Shown here piece by piece: positions 43,425 to 54,461 of a stretch of 64,000 nt of DNA (the stretch's first letter is position 1; each line of letters starts with the position of its first letter). Origin of the DNA: Argyresthia goedartella (lineage: Eukaryota; Arthropoda; Insecta; Lepidoptera; Argyresthiidae); contig OX463808.1 in assembly GCA_949825045.1 (NCBI GenBank), forward strand, positions 25,667,674 to 25,731,673, given 5' to 3'. Position numbers and translations under genes: made by a program. A model generated the notes under the pieces. The model was not told the DNA's origin and did not search any database. It saw nothing but the letters and a program-made list of their open reading frames with translations.

Positions 43425-44290
43425 TCTAAACTACATATTTTTTTTTTTACAAATCAGGTACAACTTGATTGTCCACTGGTTATAGGATGTGACGTCACAC
43501 TTTATTCAATATGGTGCCCTCTAGAGGGTATTGGCACAGATTACTAAATAGTGTATTGGTTTATTGATTTAAATAAAAGAAACCAGTGTCGGGTATCAAA
43601 TAAAAGGGCTTAATAAGCACACGTAATAAGTATATATTACATCAGAGTATCCCGTAAATAATGGTCCAACGTTAAGGGAAAGAGAACTAGAGCTCACCTA
43701 ATTTCCTGAAACTGATTTAAATATTTGAGAAATAAAACAATAGGGTAACCAAGAAAATACTTCTTTGCCGGAATTTTCCATTCCGTTTACCATATATCAT
43801 GTTTTTTAATTCTTTCGTTGCATATGATAATATGTCCAAGATCTTATTTTTGTAAAATAAAGCTAAATAGTTTACCCATATATCCAGATTAGTAACAGTT
43901 TTGGCATTAAGTTTAATTAAATGAATTGGGAAAAATTCCGTGCAGCAATATTAATTTGTCTACGTAATTACTAGCTCTTGCTCCTACCTGCTTGCATTTA
44001 GTAGGTATAATCATTAGAAGTGACCACACGGTGGCAATCTGTTTCATACTCTTCAGAGCGTGATGATTTAGTTGTCGGGTTTTAGTTTTACAAGTTATTG
44101 TCTTGTTTCACTCTGTTAATAATTACTACCCCCTACATAGAGAGCAATATTCAATGCATATCATTACAAAACCACCACTCTAGTTAAACAAGACAGGCAT
44201 AATAACAAGTTGATTCAATTATTTCTGGATAATGGCAAAGGGTTAAATGCTTAGCCTCGGCATCGTATTCTGAGGTCACTATGACGATGG
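43425..44290. other. Intergenic stretch without a gene
   Basis: AT-rich. No ORF, repeat family or hairpin is supported. Confidence 0.4.
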
Positions 44291-44537
44291 GTATACCTCG
44301 CGCCACGAATTAAGAGCGCTGGGCGAATTCGTGGCGCGAGGTATATTCGGGTACGCGTTAGTGTTGCGATAGGTAGCGGTTGTTGACCCATCTGCTACTT
44401 CGAATCGAATCATACATGGTAACCTTGGTAACGGTCGGTGACCGCTACGTTACACGTAAGTATCGCTAACCCAATCAGGAGCGTACAGTGGTAGACAGGA
44501 GACGATGACCGCTATTGCAACGCTAACGCGTACGTAC
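44291..44537. repeat. Hairpin and adjacent MITE-like inverted repeat
   Basis: At 44301-44345, atacctcgcgccacgaatt and its complement form a 19-bp stem. At 44350-44537, gtacgcgttagtgttgcgat and its near-complement (ttgcaacgctaacgcgtac) flank a 150-bp interior with gcggt/accgc repeats. Probably one composite foldback element. Confidence 0.65.
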
Positions 44538-45462
44538 ACTTTATACTCGTATGCAGTGTCCACTCTACTGGCGATTTAATAATTTATTAATTAATATTGA
44601 ATATACGTATATACAATTTGCCTTTTTACGCAAAACGAAATCATGGACTAAAATATGGTACAGTACAGGGCCTACGAAAGCATGGTTGGAACCCAAAAAC
44701 TCACTAGCTTACGTGAATAATAACGTTTTAATAAAAATTGGAAAAAGGATTAAGGGAGCTAATCTTAAAACGAGGGTGCTGCTATTTTTGTACTAAAAAC
44801 GAATAGCCGATGGAACCTACAAATGTGATACTTACTACCACTGTAAACATTAACAAAGCCGAAGCAGCTGAATGGCTGAAGACCTCAACATTGTATATTT
44901 AGTCAAGAACGACTGGACGGCTTTGGCCACACGAATAAATAATAACTGTATATACTGTATATGTATATACATTTTGTTACAATCTTTAATTTATTTCTTA
45001 ATCATCCATATGGTCATCAGAATCAGCCAGCCACCAGCGAGTAAGCCCTGGCTAAATGTAATTCGGGAGGGATCGTGCTATTGGTAAACCCTCTGTTCGT
45101 CGATGCGTGAAATCGGCCTCGTTGTACGCCTGCCTCATGGCTGCTGTGCTGGGCGGCCAGTTTAAGTTATTGTAAAATAACTCTACAGTCTACTCTACAC
45201 CCTCGCTGTTTCGGTTGAGGGAAATTAGGATGGAGCTATGATAATAATTAGAGCCGAACTGTTACTTCGTATTGAAGAAATGGCATTGGATAATGGAAAG
45301 GTATTGAGTGCATATTAAACATGATAAAGGGCGAAACTTATATCAATAGTGCAACATTATTTCAGTTTTATTTACTTCACAATCGTAATGTCTAGCAAAA
45401 AGGTAACCTGTAATTTGGAATATTCTATAATACACAATAAATGATTGTATATACGTATAGGT
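44538..45462. other. Intergenic stretch without a gene
   Basis: Short ORFs here are AT-rich and unsupported. No repeat is recognised. Confidence 0.4.
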
Positions 45463-45910
45463 CCATTTTAATAGTAGTTTATGTGACTGCTACATAATGG
45501 AGGGCATTAACACTCGAGAGTGGCGATAAAAATATCACTCGAAAGTTTTAATGCCTAATTATGTACAGTTACATATACTACTTTATCTAGACTCATATCA
45601 TAAGCTCCCTTTAATGTTCAGGAACCGCATGTTCGACCGGCATGGTGGCATTGATAATTCCTTTGCACTTGTTTAGCTTGTTCAGTAGTACCAACTTCAC
45701 AAACTAAGTAGGGGCGGCACGCAGGCGGGCGTCGGCGTTCGAAATTTGAGTGTCATAATATGTAGAAAAATTACACATTATGGTCATAATGTGTAATTTT
45801 TCAGATAAGAAATGAGTTTTTACCACGTAGTTTAACATTTTGCTGATCGTAACGTGCGGTTTTTGTACGCAGTTAAGAGGGTTTATGATACGTGTGTAGA
45901 TAAACAAATA
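45463..45910 (+). repeat. Dispersed foldback-like repeat, copy 1 of an inverted pair
   Basis: Shares with 47560-48020 (inverted) the segments agtagtttatgt, aggcattaa-type, ctgaacaagctaaacaagtg-type and tttatgatacgtgtgtagat. Internally, tttatcta...catatcataagc and gggtttatgatacgtgtgta are themselves inverted, and a 22-bp hairpin (aaaattacacattatg and complement) lies at 45765-45802. Confidence 0.78.
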
Positions 45911-45914
45911 AATA

Positions 45915-47242
45915 GTCAATTGACATGACACTCTTGTCAGGAAGTTACGCCATTATGGTGTAAAAGATCAGGCCCTTGGCCTTCTGGAGTCATATCTAAC
46001 AGATAGGGTTCAGATGGTCGATGTCAATGGGAAAAGATCACCTGGGTCTTCAATAAGTATGGGCGTACCGCAAGGTTCAATTCTTGGTCCTTTCTTGTTT
46101 TTAGTATATATTAATGATTTACCTTACCTTGTTAAAGCAAAACATGGGTTAGTATTGTTTGCCGATGATACTTCTTTGATATTTAAAGTTAAAAGACAGC
46201 AATCAAATTATGACGAGGTAAACAATGCTATCTCTAGTATAGTGAACTGGTTTACTGTTAACAATTTATTACTTAATGAAAAGAAAACTAAATGTATTAA
46301 ATTCGTGTTACCCAATGTGAACCCGGTAACTACAGACATATTTATAAAAGGACAGAGATTGGACCTTGTGCAGTCGACTGTCTTTTTGGGCATTACTTTA
46401 GACGCCAAACTACAATGGGATCCTCATATAAATAAATTGTCGAACAGACTGAGTTCAGCAGCGTTCGCAGTTAAAAAAATTAGAGCTCTTACCGACGTAG
46501 ACACCGCTAGACTAGTCTACTTTAGTTACTTTCATAGTCTAATGACCTATGGTATTTTATTGTGGGGTCACGCTGCGAATGCTAATAGTATATTTATTCT
46601 GCAGAAACGGGCTGTTCGTGAAATTTATAGATTAGGGCCTAGAGTGTCACTGAGGGAAAAGTTTAAAGAAATCAATATTCTGACATTTGTGTCTCAATAT
46701 ATCTATGACAATCTTGTGTATGTAAAAAGAAATATAACTAATTTTCAGAAGTACAGTGATATACACAATTTTAATACTAGAAATAAAGACAAGTTGGTTG
46801 CCTATGTAAGCCGACTACATAAAATTAGTAATTCTTTTAAAGGCAATTGTATACGCTATTACAATAAGGTCCCTACTGATATTAAAAACTTACCTTTAGA
46901 CAAGTTTAAAATAATAATAAAACAGAAATTGTATAAAAAAGGTTACTGTAGGATATCTGATTACTTAGAGGACAGATGTCCATGGGAATAGATTGTTTGA
47001 GTAACAGGCTGTTTCGATATATAATTAGCATTCATTTTGTAATTTGACAATATTTTATTTAAAAAAGGAAACGCAAAAGATGCGACGACTGTGGAGTTTC
47101 TTCGGTGAGCTCTTCTCCACAGATTCCGCCATTGTGTTAGTGAACTCACCCAAAAAAATGTAATGACGGATCTAAGTGATGTAACAACATCCTATGGAAA
47201 TAAATGATTTTTGATTTTGATTTTGATTTTTTGATTTTGAAT
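45915..47242 (+). mobile_element. CR1-group LINE 3' fragment
   Basis: A 5'-truncated RT followed by a 3' UTR ending in repeats of gattttgattttgatttttg (47203-47242), a microsatellite-like tail typical of this LINE group. It is flanked on both sides by inverted copies of an unrelated repeat. Confidence 0.82.
45951..46991 (+). CDS. CR1-group reverse transcriptase, C-terminal half (open)
   Basis: The frame is open from HYGVKDQALGLLESYLTDRV (45951) to the TAG after the RCPWE end. It contains GVPQGSILGPFLFLVYINDL, the active-site FADDTSLIF, NLLLNEKKTKCIKF and VFLGITLDAKLQWDPHI, then a CR1-type C-terminal region (HSLMTYGILLWGH, LQKRAVREIYRLGPR, NKVPTDIKNLPLDKFK). The N-terminal palm and endonuclease are missing, so it is not functional, yet about 345 codons carry no stop, which points to a fairly recent insertion. 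The first ATG in frame is at 46014. Confidence 0.85.
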   Translation, partial: HYGVKDQALGLLESYLTDRVQMVDVNGKRSPGSSISMGVPQGSILGPFLFLVYINDLPYLVKAKHGLVLFADDTSLIFKVKRQQSNYDEVNNAISSIVNWFTVNNLLLNEKKTKCIKFVLPNVNPVTTDIFIKGQRLDLVQSTVFLGITLDAKLQWDPHINKLSNRLSSAAFAVKKIRALTDVDTARLVYFSYFHSLMTYGILLWGHAANANSIFILQKRAVREIYRLGPRVSLREKFKEINILTFVSQYIYDNLVYVKRNITNFQKYSDIHNFNTRNKDKLVAYVSRLHKISNSFKGNCIRYYNKVPTDIKNLPLDKFKIIIKQKLYKKGYCRISDYLEDRCPWE

Positions 47243-47559
47243 TCAGTTACCCTTAGTAAGCCTTACGAATTGGTTGATTCGACTGCTGCGTAGCGCGTAG
47301 CAAGCGTTACAACAACCGTAGCTCGTTGTGTCTTGTGTCGCGCAGTAACCTCCTAGTAAGCAAATTATAGAATCATATACATATACATGATACTGGAATG
47401 TTCAAATATTGTGCTCATGCGGGTTTATTTATTTCAGACCTAGTGAATAAATTTTATACAATCGTAAAAAAGTGTGTACCTATAAATATTTTCTTGTAAT
47501 TACTAGAAAAATATATACAAAGGAATGAAGCCTTGGGTTGGTCTAGTAGCTCCTGTGCC

Positions 47560-48020
47560 AATTTAGTGGTTTTATCTACACTCGTATCATAAACCCTCTT
47601 TACTGCGTCCGAAAACCGCACGTTATGACCAGCATAATGATATACATACTATACTTTGTAGAAACTCATTTCTTATGTGAATAATATATTTAGACATATG
47701 ACATTCAAATTTCGAACGCCGCCCGCCCGCGTGCTGCTGCTACTTTCTCTGTGAAGTTGGTACTACTGAATAAGCTAAACAAGTGCAGAGCAATGATCAA
47801 TGCCACAATGCCGGTCGAACCTGCGGTACCTGAACACATCAAAGCGAGCTTATGATATGTGTGTAGATAAACTAATGTATATAACTGTACATAATAAGGC
47901 ATTAAAACTCTCGAGTGATATTATTATGAAACTCGCCTTGGGCTCGTTTCATAAACTCACAATCGAGTTTTAATGCCCTTCATTATGTATCAGTAACATA
48001 AACTACTATCATAGCACTCG
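47560..48020 (-). repeat. Dispersed foldback-like repeat, copy 2 of an inverted pair
   Basis: Opposite orientation to 45463-45910, with shared blocks tttatctacactcgtatcat, aaaaccgcacgttatga, gttggtactactgaataagc and acataaactactat. Together the pair encloses the CR1-group fragment. Confidence 0.78.
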
Positions 48021-48054
48021 CGTACTTCCTCCTTATAGTGCAACAAAATGAATG

Positions 48055-48168
48055 AAACCCCTCCCTCCCTCAACTCGCACTGAGCCAGCGTGGTGTAGTT
48101 TCTAGAGACTCAATCTTAGTCCTATTCGGTTAAAGGCCTGTGCCCCTCGATGGGGTCATTAATGCTAT
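48055..48168 (+). mobile_element. SINE 3' module ('gcactgagccagcgtg'), copy 3
   Basis: Contains ctcgcactgagccagcgtgg, aaaggcctgtgcccctcgat and gggtcattaatgcta, matching 34047-34166. It sits about 380 bp upstream of the tj start codon. Confidence 0.68.
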
Positions 48169-48380
48169 ATTTATTTTTATTGATTTAATTAGTTTTTGAT
48201 TGTTTTCGTCTGCACGCTGCTACCTATATAAGTAGATACGTAGATATCTACCAACGTATCTACTCCTACTAATAAATATCTTAATGTATAGATAGAGTAG
48301 TGTTCTCGTTGTAGTATCTATGTAGTGATTGTGTTGAATATATTGTTTGTATCACACTGATACACGTCGCGTTTAGTAGT

Positions 48381-48413
48381 ATGGCGTTTAAGAGCTTACG
48401 GCGTCGGATATAG
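48381..48413 (+). other. Upstream ORF before tj (10 codons)
   Basis: ATG GCG TTT ... TAG, encoding [10 protein letters not shown], is out of frame with the Maf coding region and ends 131 nt before its ATG. If it lies in the 5' UTR it could lower translation. The transcription start is unknown. Confidence 0.35.
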
Positions 48414-48544
48414 AGGTGTCGGCGGATGGTCGGAGGGCGGAGCCGGCGCGCGGCGGGCGGGCGCTCGACGGCGCGCGGATCCTCGCTCGCGGAGTCACGC
48501 ACGGCAGTGTGTCCCCGTCCGGCGCGCGCCCCGCACGCACCCCC

Positions 48545-49447
48545 ATGGTGGAACACGCGCTCACCGAGTGCTCGCAGGCGGGCGGCGGGCTGCAGCTGCA
48601 GCGCGCGGCGCCGCACGTCGAGGAGGAGCAGCTCGCCGACGAGTACGTGCAGAACTTCGAGCTCGACCACCTCGAGGACCACAACCTGGTGAAGCGCGAG
48701 CGCGGCGCCGCACCCGCCTGGCACGAGCTGCCGGACGCGCCGGCGTGCGCGCGCGCCTGCCGCCCGTGGCCCGACGCGGGGCCATACCCGCCGCCGCAGC
48801 TAGCCATCGCCGTCGACCCCAGCACGCCGCCCGAGACGCCACCGCACCTGCCGCTCGCGCGCTCACCGTGCCGCGCCTCCGCCGCCGCCGCGCTCGTCGA
48901 CGACGTGCTGTGGCTGCCGCACATGCGCGAGCCGCTCGACATGCGCACGGCTCCGTGCCAGCCGTTTGACGAGTGGGAGCGGCGCGAGTGGCGGGACCCG
49001 GGGCACCACCAGGCGGCGCCGCACCACCTGCGCCCGGGCAGTTCGTGCTCGGGCCTGTCGCCGCGCGCCGACCTTCACTACCAGCCGGCGTCGTGCGGCG
49101 ACGACCTGCTCAGCGAGGACCAGCTCATGTCGCTGAGCGTGCGCGAGCTCAACAAGCGGCTGCATGGCTACCCGCGCGAGGACGTCACGCGGCTCAAGCA
49201 GAAGCGGCGCACACTCAAGAACCGCGGCTATGCGCAGAACTGCCGCAGCAAGCGCCTGCACCAGCGCCAGGAGCTCGAGCTGACAAACCGCTCGCTGCAG
49301 GACGAGCTGCACGTGCTGCAGCTGCAGATGGCGCGCGTGACGCACGAGCGCGACGTGCTCAAGCAGCGACTGGCGCTGGCGGGTCGCGAGCACCACCACG
49401 CGCCGCCCACGCCGCACTCCTCGCCCGAGTTCTTTTCGGAGCTGTGA
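48545..49447 (+). CDS. tj: Large Maf bZIP transcription factor (traffic jam)
   Basis: A nuclear DNA-binding regulator. In Drosophila, Tj acts in gonadal somatic cells and parts of the nervous system. Single exon, 300 residues. The ATG at 48545 is the first in frame after the stop at 48389-48391; the upstream open codons contain no ATG. Residues 29-51 ([18 protein letters not shown] plus VKRE) match the large-Maf transactivation motif, absent from small Mafs. STPPETPP (93-100) lies where vertebrate Mafs have kinase sites. The extended homology region is about 190-222 ([19 protein letters not shown]), the basic region includes [12 protein letters not shown] (226-237) with the Maf-specific Tyr, and a leucine zipper runs to about 278. 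The tail ends SPEFFSEL. It is shorter than Drosophila Tj, close to vertebrate MafB, and extremely GC-rich at third positions. Confidence 0.95.
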   Translation: MVEHALTECSQAGGGLQLQRAAPHVEEEQLADEYVQNFELDHLEDHNLVKRERGAAPAWHELPDAPACARACRPWPDAGPYPPPQLAIAVDPSTPPETPPHLPLARSPCRASAAAALVDDVLWLPHMREPLDMRTAPCQPFDEWERREWRDPGHHQAAPHHLRPGSSCSGLSPRADLHYQPASCGDDLLSEDQLMSLSVRELNKRLHGYPREDVTRLKQKRRTLKNRGYAQNCRSKRLHQRQELELTNRSLQDELHVLQLQMARVTHERDVLKQRLALAGREHHHAPPTPHSSPEFFSEL

Positions 49448-49890
49448 CGGCAGGGCGCGGCGTCGCGCCACGCTGCCGCCGCGCCGCCCGCCGCCGCCAC
49501 CTCCTCCTGCGCCTGGCAGCGCTACCAGTAGCGCCGCCCGCGCCGCCGCCCCTAATGCTCGCACAACTCAACTGCGCCCTCCAAACGGGGTACTTGTTAA
49601 GTTTGAAGTTTATCATCAGTTCCAGTTTTTAAAATAGTATTTTGTTCATTATGGTGGAACAATCAACCCTCGTATCAGAACGTGAGGTATTCGGACACCG
49701 TGTTAAATGTATGGTTGTGTCGTAAGATATGCATAAGCTTCGTTAATTACTAAAACGTATTGTTAAGTGACGATAAATCTGATGGCGATTATGTGTTTAA
49801 TTGTAAATATTATATATACGTAAATGACGAATACTAAGTAATTAGGATTTGTGTTTTCCTAATAAACTTATTCGATAAAACAAATTTTTT
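49448..49890 (+). other. tj: tj 3' UTR with polyadenylation signal
   Basis: A GC-rich start (Arg/Pro-like shadow frames) gives way to AT-rich DNA. AATAAA at 49861-49866 is the first canonical signal, giving a 3' UTR of about 440 nt. In Drosophila the tj 3' UTR yields piRNAs; nothing in this sequence tests that. Confidence 0.55.
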
Positions 49891-50138
49891 ATTGCTCAAC
49901 TTTCTTAAAATTAACTTAATAGGTATCAGTAACACTGCAGAGAGATAGATAGAACAATTTAGAAACACTAAAATTAAAGAATCAGAAAACTCAACTGAAT
50001 TTGTTGTGGTAGTTAGACAACGTAGCAGAAAGTGTATATATTGTGGCAGGGAACAGAAAGTAAATTATCAATTTGTAACGTGAGTTGGGCAGAATATAGC
50101 CGGGCCACTTGTATTGTCCCGGTTTACCCGGGCCACTT
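49891..50138. other. Short unassigned stretch
   Basis: No feature is seen except a cccgggccactt direct repeat at about 50099-50137. Confidence 0.35.
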
Positions 50139-50296
50139 ATATGTTTGATGAGAACGGATGCTTGTACCCTAGTCATGGTTGTTTATCTATCTAAGTATAA
50201 TATTTATCTATATAAGTATGTGTATCGTTGTCTAGTACCCAAGATACAGGGAATCCTAGTTTGGGGCTAGATCAATGTGTGTAAATAGTGTCCAAG

Positions 50297-50328
<32 letters not shown>

Positions 50329-50329
50329 G
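50139..50329 (+). mobile_element. tRNA-derived SINE (family 1), 5'-truncated
   Basis: Body from atgtttgatgagaacggatg to caaggtattatt, then an (att)n tail at 50299-50329. The tRNA head is missing. Confidence 0.85.
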
Positions 50330-51164
50330 TATTACGTGTCAGAGGTATATACTCGCATACATGTCATGTAAAATCTGGTGCGACTATACTTATATACCTA
50401 TCGTCAAATCGTGACGCTTTTCCCCACACGGCACATATTCGTACCCAAGTTTTTCAGTTATTGGCCACTCCTTTAATTTAAAATGCAGTTAAACATGGGC
50501 ACAAACGCGCCTCTGCCTCCCTGTAGGGGAAACGGCGTGACGCTGTTTGTTTGTTTAATACTAATTGAATTAATCAATGAGTTTATTATCATTCTCTATC
50601 AGACACTCAGACAGCCCAGTGCTTGAGGACTCTTCCATAATTCGAATCAGTTTCCGATCCTCAGTGTTCCATCCAGCTAATATAAGCAAGTTTTCACGTT
50701 GGCACTACAGCTTGCTGTAATTCAGGTCTATGTCGATAACTCTATCTGTGAATGAATCTGTGAATGACACGATATCTGTGAAAATCACAGGTAGGAAGCA
50801 TTAAATAATGTCCGGCTTTTCATAAGGCTTCTGTGGAGATATCAAATCATTGTTCGACGTAAGTCACGAGTTAGGCACTTGTAATCGCAACAAATTGAGT
50901 CCAATGACTTCCGTTGCTCTCTGATTGTGCAACACAGTGTAGGTAACTGCAAAGTTGCTTAACAATAGCAGGAAAAGAGGTCGTATGCTTGCTGGCCGGT
51001 AGGTATGAGCATTGGTAGGTATGTACCTACATGAGTTACTGACGTGGAATGGAAATGGAACCAGTGGGAGTTACTGCAGGTAGCCACCCTGTCGCAATGT
51101 GACTTCGGATTACAATACAAGTAGGTATAAGAATGGATACGAAGAAATCGGTGAACTCATATAC
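50330..51164. other. Intergenic stretch with a SINE tail fragment
   Basis: At 50505-50550 a gcctctgcctccctgtaggg / gaaacggcgtgacgctgttt block matches the SINE module at 53545, 58706 and 63775. Otherwise nothing is recognised. Confidence 0.4.
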
Positions 51165-51207
51165 GGGATACTTCCCAAAACATATAAATGTTTTGGGAAG
51201 TATCCAA
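51165..51207. repeat. Perfect 18-bp-stem hairpin
   Basis: ggatacttcccaaaacat, a 4-nt loop, and its exact complement. The stem is too short for a typical pre-miRNA, so it is more likely a foldback remnant. Confidence 0.85.
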
Positions 51208-51234
51208 ATAATTTTATAAGTGTGAACCAGCGAC

Positions 51235-51365
51235 GTTTGGATGTTTGTGTGTTTGTGCCTCAATCTCCCAGAAACGGTTGAACGGATTTGAATGAAATTT
51301 AGCACAGAGATAGTTTATGAGCTAGATTAACATATAGGATACTTTTTATCCGACTGCACCAGAAG
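51235..51365. repeat. Fragment of a widespread insect repeat ('gaaacggttgaacggatt')
   Basis: Contains ctcccagaaacggttgaacg, gatttgaatgaaatttagca, agatagtttatgagctagat and ataggatactttttatccg, a block found near many insect non-LTR elements (recalled). Confidence 0.5.
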
Positions 51366-52653
51366 AAGGGTAACGTTATCTCGGTAAATGATACTTTCTA
51401 GGAACACACAGATGTATTTGCAGGCTAGTAATAAATAATTAAAGAATTACTTAAGACGTCCATATTTGATACCTTGTCCAAATTTAGTGTTAACATTACG
51501 AAGTGAAGAACAACATGAAAAGAGAAGATCAGGCGAGCATAGAAAGGGGTAGGCCCTACCTACCCTGTTCATTCGTCTTAGGATATATACGGAGCCGCCT
51601 TAGAAATAAACTTCACATATCTTGTAGAAATTGAAACGACGGACTTTTTGTACCCAGTGGCGGCTCGGAACTGAACGAAACACGGTAAAGATAGGAAGAT
51701 AGTCGATGGTCATTTGTCAAATGGATGGTCATACATAATAGACCCATTATGATACAGGCAAGAAGGCGGAACCTGGGATGAAATTTGTGATAGTGTGCGC
51801 CCACAGGGCCGGCCAATGGACTACTTGACAAGAGTAACATATACTGACGAAACTTAAGTAATAGTCTCTTCATCGAAGTCTTATACGGATGGATTCACGC
51901 AGTCAGACATATTTCTCGGGTCTCGCCTGTACTGTACCAACATGTAATACAGCACTGTATGTGGCACTTACATACCTCTACAGAAACATGCAAGAAGTTG
52001 GTTTGTATGAGTAGGTAAGTATCAACAGGAAACCTACAATGTTGCAGTAAACGTGTGACGATCGTAATTTGATACGGTCTATTATGAACCTGGTGTCAAA
52101 TAGTAATGATAAGAGAGAATGTTGCATGGTACCTACTCATTAGTAAGTTTGTTGCAGTGGATGATACATGAATCAGTTCAAGGTTGCAATCGCTTTATAA
52201 ATCTCATGTAGGTAGGTAGCCTATAGCTACGTTAACAATATGTAGCATGGAATGACCTTTTTTTTTGCTTTTCTATTATAATTATGAAGCTAGGAGTTGT
52301 CCATATTCACATACATACACACTTTCTGTTACTCTCTGTAAGTACGAGTGTATGGCGTATGTTCCCAGTATATTTCTAGAATAACTAGGTATAGTAATAG
52401 CATGTAATAGGATTAACGTTTTAAAGTACATATTCGTTATAGGATAATGACTTCTATTTATAACGTTTAATATCAACCAACATATGAAATACCGATGCTA
52501 GTTCCTAAAAAATGTTCTATTCTACGATGAAATTCAACAATAGTTTTTATTTTAATAGTTTTCATAATATTGAATGCAAAATTGTAAAGGTAAGGAATTG
52601 GATTTGAAAATAGAAATGGTTACAACAAGTGCTCCCGTATTTAAAGTTTACAA
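51366..52653. other. Intergenic stretch without a gene
   Basis: AT-rich. Short ORFs lack support and no repeat family is recognised. Confidence 0.4.
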
Positions 52654-52771
52654 TTACAGTTTTAAAGTTTACAGTTCAGTTAAAGTTTACAGTACAGTTA
52701 AAGTTTACAGTTCAGTTAAAGTTTACAGTACAGTTAAAGTTTACAGTTCAGTTAAAGTTTACAGTACAGTT
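52654..52771. repeat. 18/36-bp minisatellite
   Basis: Units of ttaaagtttacagt(t/a)cag, about 18 bp, alternating t and a so that the higher-order period is 36 bp, repeated about three times. The open frame through it (VYSSVKVYSTVK) simply reflects the period being a multiple of three. Confidence 0.92.
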
Positions 52772-52780
52772 TGTACTTAA

Positions 52781-53255
52781 TTGATCGAACGAGCGAAGCG
52801 ACGAAGCGTCTCCGTTTCAGGATTGGGCAAAAAGCTTCCTTATGTCCGGATATGTGTCCGGATGTTATCCTTTACAGGCCGTATTTCTCAATAGATTAAT
52901 TATTAATAGTGATTTTTTGTGAGCAGGTTCGATAATTGTTTTTTTTTGTCAATTCAGTTTATGGAAAATTTTAAAATTTGGGGGTTTTAAAATTTCAAAA
53001 AACCGCTACAGTCCAAAACCTTGAAGGATTTTAATAAATGAGGTGTCGTTGGATTTGTAGAGGCCGTGAGAGTAACGGGCTACATAATTTTAGTGAACAG
53101 TCAATAGGTTTGGTTTAAGACCGCAAATTGTAGTTTACAAAGTTATTGGTGGCTATTTTCATACTCCATGTACGTAACCAGGTCCAATCCTAAGTTTGTA
53201 TGTGTTATTAAAAGAAAGTGTTATTCGCGAGATCTACAGCTCACAGAGCCACTAG
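52781..53255. repeat. Dispersed repeat family ('gagcgaagcgacgaagcgtc'), copy 2
   Basis: Collinear with 41557-42226 but shorter. Ends gatctacagctcacagagccac. The last 95 bp also resemble the complement of the middle of the GTCY-type repeat (tactccatgtacgtaaccag). Confidence 0.75.
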
Positions 53256-53482
53256 CACTTAACTTGAGTTATGTCGCCTTTAGAAATGGTATGTCCATTC
53301 CAGTCCAGTCTCTGCAGCAGCAGAATATTTATATCTGATCTATCTCCTTCGTCAACAAAATTTTAGCATACGTAAATATACATTGCAATAATACCATTTA
53401 CTTACTTAACATAACGTTATTATTTCTACTACACATATATGTAGTTCATCAATAGTTCATTAACATCCAGAGGAAGCCTTCA

Positions 53483-53616
53483 ATCTCCATAGCTGAGGCG
53501 ATTGGCTAGCCCCCTGTCACGCAAAACGTAGTATCGAATAAGGCTAATTGTGGGCATAATTGTGCCTCTGCCACCCCGTATGGGAAAAGGCGTGACGCTA
53601 TGTTTGATTGTTGGAA
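53483..53616 (+). mobile_element. SINE 3' module ('ccaccccgtatgggaaaagg')
   Basis: ggctagccccctgtcacgca, then aattgtgcctctgccacccc and gggaaaaggcgtgacgctat. Matches 63710-63845 throughout and 58706-58766 for the last part. No tRNA head. Confidence 0.65.
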
Positions 53617-53639
53617 GTAATTTAAGTGTAACCAATTAT

Positions 53640-53780
53640 GTTGGAATATTCTAGAAGCGCTTCAACTAGCGCCGGGCGACGGAGGGGCGGCCGGTGTCCG
53701 ACGGCGGCGGCGGGGGAACGGAGGGGGGCGTGTCTACGCAAGCCACGCCCGACCGGTATCGCCGCCTTTCCCAGAACTCT
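53640..53780. promoter_or_regulatory. GC-rich patch, possible promoter or exon
   Basis: A sharp GC increase (cggccggtgtccgacggcgg and cgggggaacggaggggggcg) in AT-rich DNA. An open frame of about 90 codons runs through it from 53638 but shows no family similarity. Confidence 0.25.
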
Positions 53781-54461
53781 TCGCTACGTGGGACCCTTTC
53801 AGCGGCTATTCTCGCTTTACAGTTTAGCTGAAAAGTACTACAGTAATTCTGCTGTATCTACAGAATCGTTAGATACTACGAGTAGGTATCGTAACTGCCT
53901 CCACACAGGCTAAGTTGAGCCATTGAACTATAAAACTTTAAAACATTTTTTTTTGGAGATGCAAAAAGTATTTTATTTCTATGATATTAATTTTCCGTTT
54001 CATAAAATGAAATGAAGAACTGCATCTAAGTTTAGAAAATAGATTGTATCGAAATAATTCGGTGACAGCTGGATTTTGTTCGTTGAAAATTTACCGTTTA
54101 CGCGGACCGAATTTACCACCTAAAGCAGCTGCAAGCGCTTTTCAAGTTAAACTAAAGATCTTCTCTCCCACATCCAAGCACTTTCATATAACGGCTGTAG
54201 ATATAAGTCTGTACATAGATTCAGGCTGTCATGCAAATGGAGGCCTGTTAATGAAGTCGAGGAGAATTATGACCATTGTTACTGCAAATCCGGCGGCAAA
54301 ATGACCAATTTTATGGTCGTCTATCTTGATAATTAATGGTCGTTTGGCTCTTCGTTTTCAGGTCCAAGCTGTTGAACTATTTTATATTGGGTTCTTCTTG
54401 CTTTGTCTCTCTGCAGTTGGATATTATATTCGAAAAAAATGGTCATGTGTGGGTCGAAATC

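Noticed and set aside
48416..48544. Extension of the Maf protein from a GTG at 48416
   Set aside because: Animal genes rarely start at GTG, and the extension is Arg/Gly/Ala-rich with no Maf similarity. The ATG at 48545 is the first in frame.
48561..49632. Long Arg/Ala-rich open frames on both strands over tj
   Set aside because: They result from very high GC content (few stop codons) and have low-complexity composition. The Maf frame explains the region.
51165..51207. Pre-miRNA hairpin
   Set aside because: A perfect 18-bp stem with a 4-nt loop is shorter than usual precursors and lies beside repeat sequence.
52654..52771. CRISPR-like array
   Set aside because: Units are directly adjacent without unique spacers, and the context is an animal genome.
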